A stretch of 64,000 nt of DNA from an uncultured Eubacterium sp. Its GTDB lineage: Bacteria; Bacillota; Clostridia; Lachnospirales; Lachnospiraceae. The stretch lies in the NCBI GenBank assembly GCA_910584595.1, contig CAJUBQ010000001.1:58290-122289 (forward strand), written 5' to 3'. Each line of letters opens with the position of its first letter. Positions within the stretch are counted from its first letter, which is position 1. The notes under the pieces are model-generated. The model did no database searches. It was given only the letters and a program-made list of their open reading frames with translations, and was not told the origin of the DNA. The position numbers and the translations under genes are program-made. Positions 55,132 to 63,946 of the stretch are shown in pieces.

Positions 55132-55911
55132 TTAACTTTGACGAAGCTGATACAAATGATAAGCGTTCTGTTCCGTCACATCTATGACCTGCTGCTCTGT
55201 GATTCCTTTTATCTCAGCAATTTTTTTCACTATATAAGGAAGATATAAAGAACTGTTTCTCTTTCCGCGATATGGCTCCGGCGCCATATAAGGACAATCT
55301 GTTTCCAATAATAAATATTCTAATGGTATTTTTTCTACTGTTTCCTTTAATTTTTTCGCATTTTTAAAAGTAACTACACCTCCAATGCCAATATAATATC
55401 CCATCTGCATATATTGCTCAGCTATTTGAGAAGAATAGGAAAAGCAGTGAATAACTCCAAGAATGTGCATTTCGTGCGCTTCTTTCATAATTGTAAGCGT
55501 ATCCTGTGCAGCTTCTCTGGAATGAATGATAACAGGTAAATTCATTTCTTTCGCAAGTGCAAGCTGTTTCCGAAACCATTTACGCTGTTTTTTCCGGATA
55601 TCTTCATCTTTATCCCAATAATAATCCAATCCAATCTCCCCAATTGCAACTACTCTGGAATGTTTTGCCTGATTGTTTAACCAAATCCATGCATCTTCAT
55701 CCAAACATTTTATCTCACTTGGATGTACACCGACTGCTGCATATATAAAATCATATTTCTCAGCCAGCTCAATACTTTTTTTTACAGTTATCAATGAAGA
55801 ACCTACATTTACTATTTTATCAATTCCATGTGTACGCATAGATGTAAGCAATGCATCACGATCTTCATTAAATTTTTCATCTTCATAATGAGCATGCGTT
55901 TCAAAAATCAT
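55132..55911 (-). CDS. tatD: TatD family metal-dependent hydrolase
   Basis: A 259-residue TIM-barrel nuclease (3'-5' DNase/RNase, YabD in Bacillus). Metal ligands are visible as FETHAHYED (HxH), IGEIGLDYYWD (Glu), IHSREA (His), GVIHCFSYS (His) and LLETDCPYMAP (Asp). It lies between metG and ksgA as in Bacillus, where yabD lies between metS and ksgA. A terminator separates it from metG, so a separate promoter is likely. Confidence 0.94.
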   Translation of the reverse strand: MIFETHAHYEDEKFNEDRDALLTSMRTHGIDKIVNVGSSLITVKKSIELAEKYDFIYAAVGVHPSEIKCLDEDAWIWLNNQAKHSRVVAIGEIGLDYYWDKDEDIRKKQRKWFRKQLALAKEMNLPVIIHSREAAQDTLTIMKEAHEMHILGVIHCFSYSSQIAEQYMQMGYYIGIGGVVTFKNAKKLKETVEKIPLEYLLLETDCPYMAPEPYRGKRNSSLYLPYIVKKIAEIKGITEQQVIDVTEQNAYHLYQLRQS

Positions 55912-55949
55912 ATCGTCACTCCATCAAATGATTAGATTTTTCACCAACA

Positions 55950-55987
55950 ATAAAACCCGGTAACACGAATCGTTTCATGTTTCCGGG
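55950..55987 (-). terminator. metG terminator
   Basis: CCCGGAAACATG and its near-complement around a short loop end in CCGGGTTTTATT on the minus strand, 19 bases past the metG stop. Confidence 0.8.
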
Positions 55988-56006
55988 AATTAAGGAATCA
56001 ACTTTT

Positions 56007-57971
56007 CTAACAAATCTCAGCTCCGGATGGCATCGTTTTTTCTGGTGTCATTAATGCAAGCTCTCCATTTTCATCTTCAGCACATAACAGCATACCTTCT
56101 GATAATACTCCTGCCAGCTTTGCAGGTTTTAAATTAACCAATACCATAACCTTTTTGCCAACCATCTCTTCCGGTGTATAGTACTTGCGAATACCAGATA
56201 CAATCTGTTTTACCTGACTGCCAATCTTTACTTGTGAACAGAGGAGTTTTTTAGATTTCTCAACTGCTTTGCAAGCAATAATTTCACCAACCTGAAACTG
56301 CATTTTTTCAAATTCATCAAACGTAATTTCTGCTTTTGGTTCGATATTTATCACTGATTCATCCTGCCCAACTGCAGGCTCATCCTCATTAACAGGGGGA
56401 TGCAATTCATTTACACGCTCCATGACTTCTTTTATATCTAAACGAGCAAACAAAATTTCCGGTTTTTCTATTACTTTTGTACCGCTTAAATAATTTCCAA
56501 ATGTATTTAACTGTTCAAAAGGAACTTCTTTTGTATTTAACTGTCTAAAAATATTATCTGCCGTATCAGGCATAAAACTCTTCAAAAGCGTTGTTCCAAT
56601 TGTAATACTTTCTACCAGATTATATAAAACCTCCGATAACCGCGGTTTTTTTGCCTCTTCCTTAGCCAAAATCCACGGTGTTGTTTCATCTATATATTTA
56701 TTGCAACGTTTAAACAGATTAAAAATTTCCGTTATAGCATCGGCTACACGTAAATCAGCCATTTTATCAGATACTTTACCTGCTGTCTTAGTCACGATCT
56801 CTTTTAAATCAGCATCCACCTCTTCTATGACGCCTGTAGAAGATACGATTCCATCAAAATATTTATTGCTCATGGAAATGGTTCTGTTTACTAAATTTCC
56901 TAACGTATTTGCTAATTCTGAATTTAAACGTTCCACGATCAAATCCCAGGAAATAAGTCCATCATTATCAAATGGCATCTCATGCAATACAAAAAAACGA
57001 ACCGCATCTACTCCAAAAAAATCAGCCAATTCATCTGCATAGAGCACATTTCCCTTTGATTTACTCATTTTTCCATCACTTTGAATCAACCATGGATGTC
57101 CGAATATCTGCTTTGGCAAAGGAAGATCCAAAGCCATTAAAAAAATTGGCCAATAAATAGTATGAAAACGAATGATATCTTTTCCAATCAAATGCAAGTC
57201 TGCCGGCCAGTTTTTTACAAAAGATTCATCCGATAATTCTCCGCAATGATACCCAATTCCTGTAATATAGTTTGTCAGCGCATCTAACCAAACATAGATA
57301 ACATGTTTATCATCAAAATCAACCGGTATTCCCCAGTCAAAGGATGTTCTTGATACACACAAATCCTGCAGGCCCGGAAGTAAAAAATTATTCATCATTT
57401 CATTTTTTCTGGATACCGGCTGAATAAACTCCGGATGTGTGTTAATATGCTCAATTAATCGATCTGCATATTTACTCATTTTAAAGAAATATGCTTCTTC
57501 CTTTGCGGGCTTTACTTCACGTCCGCAATCCGGACATTTTCCATCTACTAATTGTGATTCCGTCCAAAATGACTCACAAGGCGTGCAATACATGCCTTCA
57601 TAGGAACTCTTATAGATGTCTCCTTTTTCATACAGTTTCCGAAATATTTTTTGCACTTGCTTTTCATGATAATCATCCGTTGTCCGGATAAAATTATCAT
57701 AAGAACAATTCATTAAATCCCAAATCTTTTTAATTTCGTCTGCTACTTTATCTACATACTCTTTTGGTGTAATTCCTGCTTCCTGCGCTTTTTGCTCAAT
57801 TTTTTGACCATGCTCGTCTGTTCCTGTCTGAAAACATACTTCATACCCTTCTTGCCTTTTAAAGCGCGCAATAGCATCTGCCAGCACAATTTCATAAGTA
57901 TTTCCAATATGTGGCTTGCCGGATGCATAAGCAATCGCCGTTGTCATATAATATTTGCCTTTGCTGCTCAT
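56007..57971 (-). CDS. metG: Methionyl-tRNA synthetase
   Basis: A 654-residue class I synthetase. It has ASGKPHIGNTYEIVLADAI (HIGH-type), a zinc knuckle (CTPCESFWTESQLVDGKCPD), and the signature KMSKSKGNVLYADE. The helical anticodon-binding domain is followed by a C-terminal tRNA-binding (EMAP-like) domain (about 545-654; FQVGEIIACKAVEKSKKLLC). The ATG follows AGGAAG. No T-box is present in its leader. Confidence 0.97.
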   Translation of the reverse strand: MSSKGKYYMTTAIAYASGKPHIGNTYEIVLADAIARFKRQEGYEVCFQTGTDEHGQKIEQKAQEAGITPKEYVDKVADEIKKIWDLMNCSYDNFIRTTDDYHEKQVQKIFRKLYEKGDIYKSSYEGMYCTPCESFWTESQLVDGKCPDCGREVKPAKEEAYFFKMSKYADRLIEHINTHPEFIQPVSRKNEMMNNFLLPGLQDLCVSRTSFDWGIPVDFDDKHVIYVWLDALTNYITGIGYHCGELSDESFVKNWPADLHLIGKDIIRFHTIYWPIFLMALDLPLPKQIFGHPWLIQSDGKMSKSKGNVLYADELADFFGVDAVRFFVLHEMPFDNDGLISWDLIVERLNSELANTLGNLVNRTISMSNKYFDGIVSSTGVIEEVDADLKEIVTKTAGKVSDKMADLRVADAITEIFNLFKRCNKYIDETTPWILAKEEAKKPRLSEVLYNLVESITIGTTLLKSFMPDTADNIFRQLNTKEVPFEQLNTFGNYLSGTKVIEKPEILFARLDIKEVMERVNELHPPVNEDEPAVGQDESVINIEPKAEITFDEFEKMQFQVGEIIACKAVEKSKKLLCSQVKIGSQVKQIVSGIRKYYTPEEMVGKKVMVLVNLKPAKLAGVLSEGMLLCAEDENGELALMTPEKTMPSGAEIC

Positions 57972-58130
57972 ATTTACTTCCTATAACCTTTCCTTCGCAT
58001 GTAATTTTAATTGCGTTTTATTTATTTCATTTACAATCCTTACGTATTGAATCAGATGAAAGACGGTTACAGCTCAAGCAAGTCTTTGCTGTATATGCTA
58101 AGACCTGCCCGAACTGTACTTAAAAATATT

Positions 58131-58694
58131 TTATATTTCGTTCTCTTTCACTGTTGTATCTGTCTGGACCGTTACATCTTCCTCAACTACTGTAACTGTT
58201 TCTTCAGTTTGCTGAACAGTCTCGGATTCTTCTTTCATTCTATCATCCTCAACAATTTCTCCTGCCTGCGTATCTGTATGCTCTTCAGAAGCTCCTTCTT
58301 CTGTATCAGGGCCATCAGACATTGCTTCTTCTTTTTTTGGTTTTACAAGCTTTGTTCCACACTTACTGCAATACTCCGCTTCCATTGGCATATCCTGACC
58401 ACATGCATTGCATTTTACCATGCCTTTGATCTGACCTAATTGCTGATTTAATTCTTCTAAGACTTCCTGCGCATCTTTGACTAGCAACATTTGCTCCTTG
58501 AATTCTTTCTCTTCATCGTCTTTATGCGCATCATAATAAATTTTGCCGATCTCTAAAAACAGTTTATTTAAATAATCCTGTTTTGAACGTATTTCCATAC
58601 GGATCCTGGCCAGTTCTGAAATATCTTTTGCTTTCTGTGTTGCATCTTTTGACACTGATACAATCGTATCACCCAATTTATCGAACAGTTCCAT
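58131..58694 (-). CDS. Zinc-ribbon protein with coiled coil and acidic tail
   Basis: A 187-residue soluble protein. Residues 1-95 are helical (KLGDTIVSVSKDATQKAKDI; ARIRMEIRSKQDYLNKLFLE), followed by a four-Cys zinc ribbon (CNACGQDMPMEAEYCSKCG, about 100-120). A disordered acidic tail rich in Thr, Glu and Val completes it. Zinc-ribbon proteins of this kind are common in Lachnospiraceae, but the role is unknown. The ATG at 58694 follows GAAAGG. A promoter sits about 60 bases upstream. Confidence 0.7.
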   Translation of the reverse strand: MELFDKLGDTIVSVSKDATQKAKDISELARIRMEIRSKQDYLNKLFLEIGKIYYDAHKDDEEKEFKEQMLLVKDAQEVLEELNQQLGQIKGMVKCNACGQDMPMEAEYCSKCGTKLVKPKKEEAMSDGPDTEEGASEEHTDTQAGEIVEDDRMKEESETVQQTEETVTVVEEDVTVQTDTTVKENEI

Positions 58695-58755
58695 GTTATC
58701 CATCCTTTCCACACTTCATTATGAAATGCTATGTGCTGTCGGCTTACTATATGCC

Positions 58756-58784
58756 ATTATAATATGTGCATCTGTATTTTGCAA
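58756..58784 (-). promoter_or_regulatory. Promoter of the zinc-ribbon gene
   Basis: TTGCAA (58784-58779), 17 bases, TATAAT (58761-58756) on the minus strand. Confidence 0.7.
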
Positions 58785-58862
58785 TATGAATTTACAGTTG
58801 AGAAAAGGTTATGCTTTTATACAGTAAAACTATCCTCCTATCTTTATTATTTAATATCCAAT

Positions 58863-58891
58863 ATTATATATCATATAATATTATTTGTCAA
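58863..58891 (-). promoter_or_regulatory. Second, consensus minus-strand promoter without an obvious gene
   Basis: TTGACA (58891-58886), 17 bases, TATAAT (58868-58863). The next 100 bases contain AGGAGG but no start codon at the right place. It may add transcription to the zinc-ribbon gene or make a small RNA. Confidence 0.55.
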
Positions 58892-58919
58892 CATCTAAAA
58901 TTTCTTTCTCACATATATC

Positions 58920-58948
58920 TTGACAATTTTCTCATTACTGCCTATAAT
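58920..58948 (+). promoter_or_regulatory. Consensus promoter of tyrS
   Basis: TTGACA (58920-58925), 17 bases, TATAAT (58943-58948), both perfect; transcription would begin just before the T-box leader. Confidence 0.93.
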
Positions 58949-58955
58949 GCAATAT

Positions 58956-59250
58956 AATTATATAAGAAAAAGCTGTGACGGGAACAAGTAATAATAAGTC
59001 AGAACATACAGAAAGTAACCGGCTGATGAGAGGTACATGGAAAACTTTTTATGAATACATCCCCAAGCTTTGCACCGAACAACCGATCTATGTTTAGTAG
59101 GCTGCAACGTTTTACACTCGTTATCGTGTTCAGGTATGATAAAATACTTACTAAGGCAGTTTATGTGAATAAACTGTAAATTAAGGTGGTAACGCGGGAA
59201 ATCATTCTCGCCCTTATTGGTTATAATGGAACCAATAAGGGCGATTTTTA
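58956..59250 (+). ncRNA. Tyrosyl T-box riboswitch
   Basis: A tRNA-sensing leader about 290 nt long. The T-box core AAGGTGGTAACGCGGG lies at 59183-59198; its TGGT pairs with the ACCA end of uncharged tRNA-Tyr. A UAC specifier is at 59034-59036 in the Stem I region (GAGAGGTACATGG). The terminator hairpin CGCCCTTATTGGT/ACCAATAAGGGCG (59209-59243) plus U-run closes it, so transcription stops when tRNA-Tyr is charged. Confidence 0.93.
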
Positions 59251-59297
59251 TTGCAAACATGCAATCCAAATTCCAAATATAGAAAGGAATCATAAAT

Positions 59298-60524
59298 ATG
59301 ACATTATATGACGAATTAGTTGCCAGAGGTCTGATTGCCCAGGTAACAGATGAAACAGAGATCAAAGAACTCATTAACAATGGAAAAGCCATTTTTTATA
59401 TTGGCTTTGACCCAACTGCCGACAGTCTCCACGTAGGACACTTTATGGCTCTATGCCTGATGAAACGTCTGCAAATGGCTGGAAATAAACCGATCGCCTT
59501 AATTGGCGGCGGTACTGCCATGATAGGAGATCCGTCCGGACGTACTGATATGCGTCAGATGATGACGCCAGACATCATTCAACATAACTGTGACTGTTTT
59601 AAGCAGCAAATGAGTCATTTTATTGACTTTTCCGAAGATAAAGCAATCATGGTCAATAATGCTGAATGGTTAATGGATTTGAATTATATTGAAGTACTAA
59701 GAGAAGTCGGCGCACATTTCAGCGTCAACCGAATGCTTACTGCTGAATGTTATAAACAAAGAATGGAAAAAGGATTAAGCTTTTTAGAATTTAATTATAT
59801 GATTATGCAAAGCTATGATTTTTATACATTATTTCAAAAATATGGATGTAATATGCAGTTTGGCGGAGACGATCAATGGAGCAATATGCTGGGCGGTACC
59901 GAATTAATCCGCCGAAAGCTTGGAAAAGACGCATATGCTATGACAATTAACCTGCTATTAAATTCTGAAGGAAAGAAAATGGGTAAAACTCAATCTGGCG
60001 CTGTTTGGTTAGATCCAAATAAAACATCTCCATTTGATTTTTATCAATATTGGAGAAACGTATCTGATTCTGACGTGCTGAAATGTTTGCGTATGCTTAC
60101 CTTCCTGCCATTAGAACAAATTGACGAAATGGACAAATGGCAGGGTAGCCAGTTAAATACTGCAAAAGAGATTCTTGCCTTTGAATTAACAAAACTAGTT
60201 CATGGTGAACAAGAAGCTGAGAAAGCTCAAAACGGTGCGCGTGCACTATTTGCAGGCAGCGGAAATACATCGAATATGCCATCTGTAAAACTATCCTCAG
60301 AAGATTTGAAAGATGATTCTATTGATCTTATATCGTTGCTTGTAATGGCTGAGCTAGTCTCCAGCCGTTCTGAGGGTCGACGAGCGATAGAACAGGGTGG
60401 AGTTACTGTAAATAATCAAAAAGTTACAGATATCAAAGCCACTTATACTGCAGATGATTTAGCAGCTGATGAATTTATCATAAAGCGCGGAAAAAAGAAA
60501 TATATCAAAATTATATTTGAATAA
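59298..60524 (+). CDS. tyrS: Tyrosyl-tRNA synthetase
   Basis: A 408-residue class I synthetase. Motifs: YIGFDPTADSLHVGHFMALC (HIGH-type), the tyrosine-binding region QFGGDDQWSNMLGGTELI, and KMGKTQSG (KMSKS loop). A C-terminal S4-like domain (VSSRSEGRRAIEQGGVTVNN) binds the tRNA. GAAAGGAATC precedes the ATG. Controlled by the T-box leader directly upstream. Confidence 0.97.
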   Translation: MTLYDELVARGLIAQVTDETEIKELINNGKAIFYIGFDPTADSLHVGHFMALCLMKRLQMAGNKPIALIGGGTAMIGDPSGRTDMRQMMTPDIIQHNCDCFKQQMSHFIDFSEDKAIMVNNAEWLMDLNYIEVLREVGAHFSVNRMLTAECYKQRMEKGLSFLEFNYMIMQSYDFYTLFQKYGCNMQFGGDDQWSNMLGGTELIRRKLGKDAYAMTINLLLNSEGKKMGKTQSGAVWLDPNKTSPFDFYQYWRNVSDSDVLKCLRMLTFLPLEQIDEMDKWQGSQLNTAKEILAFELTKLVHGEQEAEKAQNGARALFAGSGNTSNMPSVKLSSEDLKDDSIDLISLLVMAELVSSRSEGRRAIEQGGVTVNNQKVTDIKATYTADDLAADEFIIKRGKKKYIKIIFE

Positions 60525-60581
60525 TATTCTTATATTTTATTCTATCGCTGTTAACACTTGCATTACTACATCATATTAAAA

Positions 60582-60633
60582 GCTAATATACAGGCTGTAT
60601 GGAGAAAATAAACCACACAGCCTGTATATTAGC
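60582..60633. terminator. Perfect 17-bp inverted repeat between convergent genes
   Basis: GCTAATATACAGGCTGT and ACAGCCTGTATATTAGC arms with an 18-base loop. The minus-strand side is followed by TTTTAAT, the plus side has no good U-run. Serves the region between tyrS and the DUF1700-like gene. Confidence 0.6.
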
Positions 60634-60663
60634 ATTCCGTTTCGTTCGAAATCAGAAATTCAA

Positions 60664-61716
60664 TTATTTAGCCAATCCATCAGATTCTATAATTTTACAT
60701 ATGATACTGTTAATAATTCCTGCAAATGGCCAAATAATCCATGTAATTCCCCAATTTCCGCTTACTATACTCCAAACAAGGTAAATAATGACTATTATGG
60801 GCCAGTAAATAGCAGAAATAATTTCTTCTAACTTTTTCTCTGATTTTTTGTTTGCAGAAAATTCTTTTTCTTGAAGTATTACTTTATAAGATTCTTCTTC
60901 CATACCTGCAGTAATAAATAAAAATACTCCTATTGCCACCATAACCATCAATATTGCAACGCAAATAATAATAGGAAACTCATTTTTATTACTTTCTGCA
61001 ATGATGGAAGAGCAAACAATTACAGGTATTACAGAAAGAATACACAAAATAACACCTGCTATAATTTTAAAAGAGAATTTTTTCTTATGAGATTCCCAGA
61101 TATGATAAATTGTCTGTTCATATTCAGAATTTAAGATAAAACATTCCTTCTTCAAATAATCATATGTATCCATCTTCATTCCAGATGATATAAATAATCC
61201 AACTGCGCAGGCAACCATACAAAATAAAACTGTAAGACCAACCCCTGCTACAATACTATCTGAAATTGATGGAACAAATGATTGCACTCCACTTAAAATC
61301 ATAAGTAAAATTGGTGAACAAATACAAAGAAACGTCCCAGCTCCAATTTTACCTGCTGACTGCTTCACAGCAAACAGATATTCATCTGCTTCCAAATCAG
61401 AAACCTGTCGAATCTTAGACGTATCATTTTTATTTTCCTCTTCTTTTATAAAATCTGCTTCCGAAAAATTTGTTCTGGAATCCTCATTTAAAGATTTTTT
61501 TTCCTCAGTAATTTCTAATTCATCAATTAATTCCTGAATATTCCCAAATTCAGAAATAACAATTCCAATAGCTTCATTTTCCATTTTACCTTCTGCAATC
61601 AGTTCGTTATATTTATCTTCCATCATTTCCAGCAAATCTTCTTTTGCCCGCATTACTTCCGATGTTTTGGGCAAATTAATAAACATATTATCAAGATAAT
61701 TTATGATTGTTTCCAT
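60664..61716 (-). CDS. Permease-prefix/DUF1700-like membrane protein
   Basis: A 350-residue protein with a short helical N-terminal domain (INYLDNMFINLPKTSEVMRA; KEDLLEMMEDKYNELIAEGK), the permease-prefix fold seen next to PadR regulators. Six membrane helices follow in three pairs (about 125-185, 215-270 and 300-340). It is transcribed after a PadR gene, the usual pairing, where the two are thought to respond to membrane stress or drugs. The specific role is unknown. Confidence 0.75.
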   Translation of the reverse strand: METIINYLDNMFINLPKTSEVMRAKEDLLEMMEDKYNELIAEGKMENEAIGIVISEFGNIQELIDELEITEEKKSLNEDSRTNFSEADFIKEEENKNDTSKIRQVSDLEADEYLFAVKQSAGKIGAGTFLCICSPILLMILSGVQSFVPSISDSIVAGVGLTVLFCMVACAVGLFISSGMKMDTYDYLKKECFILNSEYEQTIYHIWESHKKKFSFKIIAGVILCILSVIPVIVCSSIIAESNKNEFPIIICVAILMVMVAIGVFLFITAGMEEESYKVILQEKEFSANKKSEKKLEEIISAIYWPIIVIIYLVWSIVSGNWGITWIIWPFAGIINSIICKIIESDGLAK

Positions 61717-61791
61717 ATAATACTCCTTTTAATACTTAACGCATCAACATGTTTTATATTGCATTATTTTTAACAAAACAATTAGATTCTT

Positions 61792-62109
61792 TTATACAAA
61801 CTTATCTACAAGCTCCTTTACTTCTCTCCATTCCCTGCATTTTTCAGTATAACGGGAAATTCCCTCTTCTGTGATATGATAATAGACTCTTTTTTTTCCA
61901 TTCGTTTTACTGCCTTCATAAGACTCAATATAACCAGCTTTCTCTAACCTGGTAAAAGCTGAATACAATGTAGTTTCCTTTATTACATACTTTTCTTCAG
62001 ATATTTTACGTATTTGCTTTGAAATTTCATATCCATAGGAATCATTCTCAAGCAACAGATTTAAAATGATAATATCCGTATATCCACGAATAACATCATT
62101 ACTTATCAA
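61792..62109 (-). CDS. PadR family transcriptional regulator
   Basis: A 105-residue PadR repressor. The winged helix shows GYTDIIILNLLLENDSYGYE, ISKQIRKISEEKYVIKETTL and the wing LEKAGYIESYEGSKTNGKKR, ending VYYHITEEGISRY. AGGTG precedes a start read here at TTG 62109. It lies upstream of the DUF1700-like gene, with 75 bases between, in one operon, and likely represses its own promoter. Confidence 0.9.
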   Translation of the reverse strand: MISNDVIRGYTDIIILNLLLENDSYGYEISKQIRKISEEKYVIKETTLYSAFTRLEKAGYIESYEGSKTNGKKRVYYHITEEGISRYTEKCREWREVKELVDKFV

Positions 62110-62190
62110 CGGATCACCTCCCGTATTTTAGATGATCTATATATTCTTTACATCATAGATCAGTCAGATAAAATTACTATGTCTGTTGAA

Positions 62191-62212
62191 GTAGTTATAT
62201 CACAATTACTAC
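62191..62212. promoter_or_regulatory. Candidate PadR operator over the -10 region
   Basis: A dyad GTAGTTAT/ATTACTAC covers the TATAAC -10 element; a second dyad TGATCTAT/ATAGATCA lies at 62133-62162. Either could bind the PadR dimer. Confidence 0.45.
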
Positions 62213-62222
62213 GCCAGGTCAA
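62194..62222 (-). promoter_or_regulatory. padR operon promoter
   Basis: TTGACC (62222-62217), 17 bases, TATAAC (62199-62194) on the minus strand, about 85 bases before padR. Confidence 0.75.
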
Positions 62223-62272
62223 GTAATTTTGAAAAAAATATATATTAAATATATCGTTTTTATGATTACCGT

Positions 62273-62319
62273 AAAAAAACCATTTACAGAGTCCTAAAAT
62301 ACTCTATAAATGGTTTTTT
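62273..62319. terminator. Bidirectional terminator after tRNA-Cys
   Basis: AAAAAACCATTTA-CAGAGT and ACTCTATAAATGGTTTTTT arms around a short loop, with U-runs both ways, between tRNA-Cys and the padR promoter. Confidence 0.85.
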
Positions 62320-62364
62320 AATGGTATCTAAAATTCTTTCATTCATTTTCTTTTTATATGAAAA

Positions 62365-62436
62365 AGGCGTCGACCGGATTTGAACCGGTGGATAAGGGTG
62401 TTGCAGACCCGCGCCTTACCACTTGGCTACGACGCC
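62365..62436 (-). tRNA. tRNA-Cys (anticodon GCA), copy distal to rRNA
   Basis: Acceptor GGCGTCG pairs with CGACGCC. The anticodon loop CTGCAAC is closed by GGGT/ACCC, and the T-arm holds GGTTCAAATCC. CCA is not encoded. Confidence 0.95.
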
Positions 62437-62549
62437 ATACAAATTAATATTTTAATATAATATCATTTTATCCTTTGCATGTCAAGTAGTTTTTCTGAAT
62501 ATTTCTTAGATCAAAATTCATCCGGAAAGTAAAATTTCTACTGTTTTTT

Positions 62550-63440
62550 CTAAAATAACAAATTGATAAATCCCATGATAACACCTAATAATCCTCCCAG
62601 CCAAACAAGAGCATTTAATTCTTTTCTGGATATTTCCATTATCATATTTTCCAGCTCTTTTAAATCATAATCATTTATTTTATTTTCAATTATTTGCTGC
62701 ACATTTAATGTAGATAAAAACTTACCGAATTTATTTTGTATCAATTCAAGATATTTCTCCCACAATAGATTCTTTAAATTTGGATAATGTTGTTCCATAT
62801 TTAATATAACCTCGGCAATTGGATAATCTAAACCTTTTACATAAGTTTGATCCAGATATTGCTCTATATATTCTTTTCCATGCTCCATAATCAATGCGTC
62901 AACCTGAATAATCATAGCTTCCTGAGCTGAATTTAATGCCTTTTTCCCCATTTTATATACTAATGGATTGATATTGTCCTTAAAGGAAGAAAACGCAAAT
63001 ATGATTAATTTACGAGCTAATTCCTCTTCTTTGCATTGTTCAATCAAATAATTACTAATCGAATCACTGATTCTTTTTTCCATATTGTTTACAGATTCAT
63101 TCATCTGGTACTTGTTCAGTATTTGACCAATAGTCATTTCTGAAGATTTCCATAAATAAATGTATTCATCATATTTTCTTTCATATGCTTCTTTTATTTT
63201 ATCTGATGCCAATGCAACTAATATAGTATCTTGATCTAAAATATAACTGGCAATTACTTGTGCAATCGCATGTGCAATTCTAGCTTTTTCCTTGGGAATT
63301 AATCCCGGGGTAAATGGAATGTGTATACCAGCAATTTTGATTTCTTTATATGGTCTAAATAACATTTTAATAGCTAAACTATTTGTAATCAGTCCTATAA
63401 GACCACCAATCAATGGAGCTGTAATGATTTGCAGATTCAT
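62550..63440 (-). CDS. DUF445 family membrane protein
   Basis: A 296-residue protein of the DUF445/YheB family. An N-terminal helix pair with the signature PLIGGLIGLITNSLAIKMLF, FRPYKEIKIAGIHIPFTPGL and IPKEKARIAHAIAQVI opens the family. A long helical body follows, and a C-terminal membrane hairpin (NALVWLGGLLGVIMGFINLL) closes it. Function is unknown; some members affect spore or envelope properties. The ATG at 63440 follows GAAGTG. It lies between two tRNA-Cys genes. Confidence 0.85.
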   Translation of the reverse strand: MNLQIITAPLIGGLIGLITNSLAIKMLFRPYKEIKIAGIHIPFTPGLIPKEKARIAHAIAQVIASYILDQDTILVALASDKIKEAYERKYDEYIYLWKSSEMTIGQILNKYQMNESVNNMEKRISDSISNYLIEQCKEEELARKLIIFAFSSFKDNINPLVYKMGKKALNSAQEAMIIQVDALIMEHGKEYIEQYLDQTYVKGLDYPIAEVILNMEQHYPNLKNLLWEKYLELIQNKFGKFLSTLNVQQIIENKINDYDLKELENMIMEISRKELNALVWLGGLLGVIMGFINLLF

Positions 63441-63490
63441 ATTCTTCACTTCTTTTTAAGGCATTTATTTATAAATAGTAAAGTTATAAT

Positions 63491-63520
63491 AAAAAACTCT
63501 AAGGCAAAACACCTTAGAGT
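63491..63520 (-). terminator. Terminator of the rRNA-tRNA transcript
   Basis: The minus strand reads ACTCTAAGGTGTTTTGCCTTAGAGT followed by TTTTT, just after tRNA-Cys. Confidence 0.88.
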
Positions 63521-63525
63521 TTCAG

Positions 63526-63596
63526 AGGCGACAATCGGATTTGAACCGATGATAAGGGTGTTGCAGACCCGTGCCTTACCACTTGGCTATGTCGCC
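63526..63596 (-). tRNA. tRNA-Cys (anticodon GCA), rRNA-proximal copy
   Basis: Acceptor GGCGACA with TGTCGCC; anticodon loop CTGCAAC; T-arm GGTTCAAATCC. It differs from the other tRNA-Cys in the acceptor and T stems. Confidence 0.95.
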
Positions 63597-63637
63597 AAAT
63601 ACTATGATTCTATTGTTCAAATATTGAAGATTTTAAA

Positions 63638-63709
63638 TGACCCCAACGAGAATCGAACTCGTGTTACCGCCGTGAAAGGGCGATGTCTTAACCGCTTGAC
63701 CATGGGGCC
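63638..63709 (-). tRNA. tRNA-Glu (anticodon TTC)
   Basis: Acceptor GGCCCCA pairs with TGGGGTC (one G-U). The anticodon loop CTTTCAC is closed by TCGCC/GGCGG, and the T-loop is GGTTCGATTC-like (GAGTTCGATTCTC). Confidence 0.95.
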
Positions 63710-63762
63710 TGATATTAAGTAAGACTCGCAAGCTCAACAAAACTTTTCACGAGTCTTAAAAA

Positions 63763-63834
63763 CTCCCCGAGTTGGGCTCGAACCAACAACCCCACGGTTA
63801 ACAGCCGTGTGCTCTACCATTGAGCTATCGAGGA
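63763..63834 (-). tRNA. tRNA-Asn (anticodon GTT)
   Basis: Acceptor TCCTCGA with TCGGGGA (one G-U); anticodon loop CTGTTAA; T-arm GGTTCGAGCCC. First tRNA after the 23S gene. Confidence 0.95.
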
Positions 63835-63946
63835 TTATTTTTTTCTTCTTTCCTGCACCTTCAAAACTTCATACAGAATTCCATCCGTTTTCTCTAATTC
63901 TCTCTAACCAACCTTTTATTCCCTCTTTTTGGCTTTAAACCTCTTT

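Noticed and set aside
57972..58130. Methionine T-box or SAM riboswitch before metG
   Set aside because: No T-box core or S-box elements are visible in the 160-base leader.
58958..59392. Minus-strand frame of 144 codons opposite the T-box and the start of tyrS
   Set aside because: It is antisense to a recognised riboswitch and gene, has no ribosome site and an unlikely composition.
63721..63756. Terminator between tRNA-Asn and tRNA-Glu
   Set aside because: AAGACTCG/CGAGTCTT arms are present but no U-run follows on the minus strand, so it is more likely a processing hairpin within the tRNA transcript.
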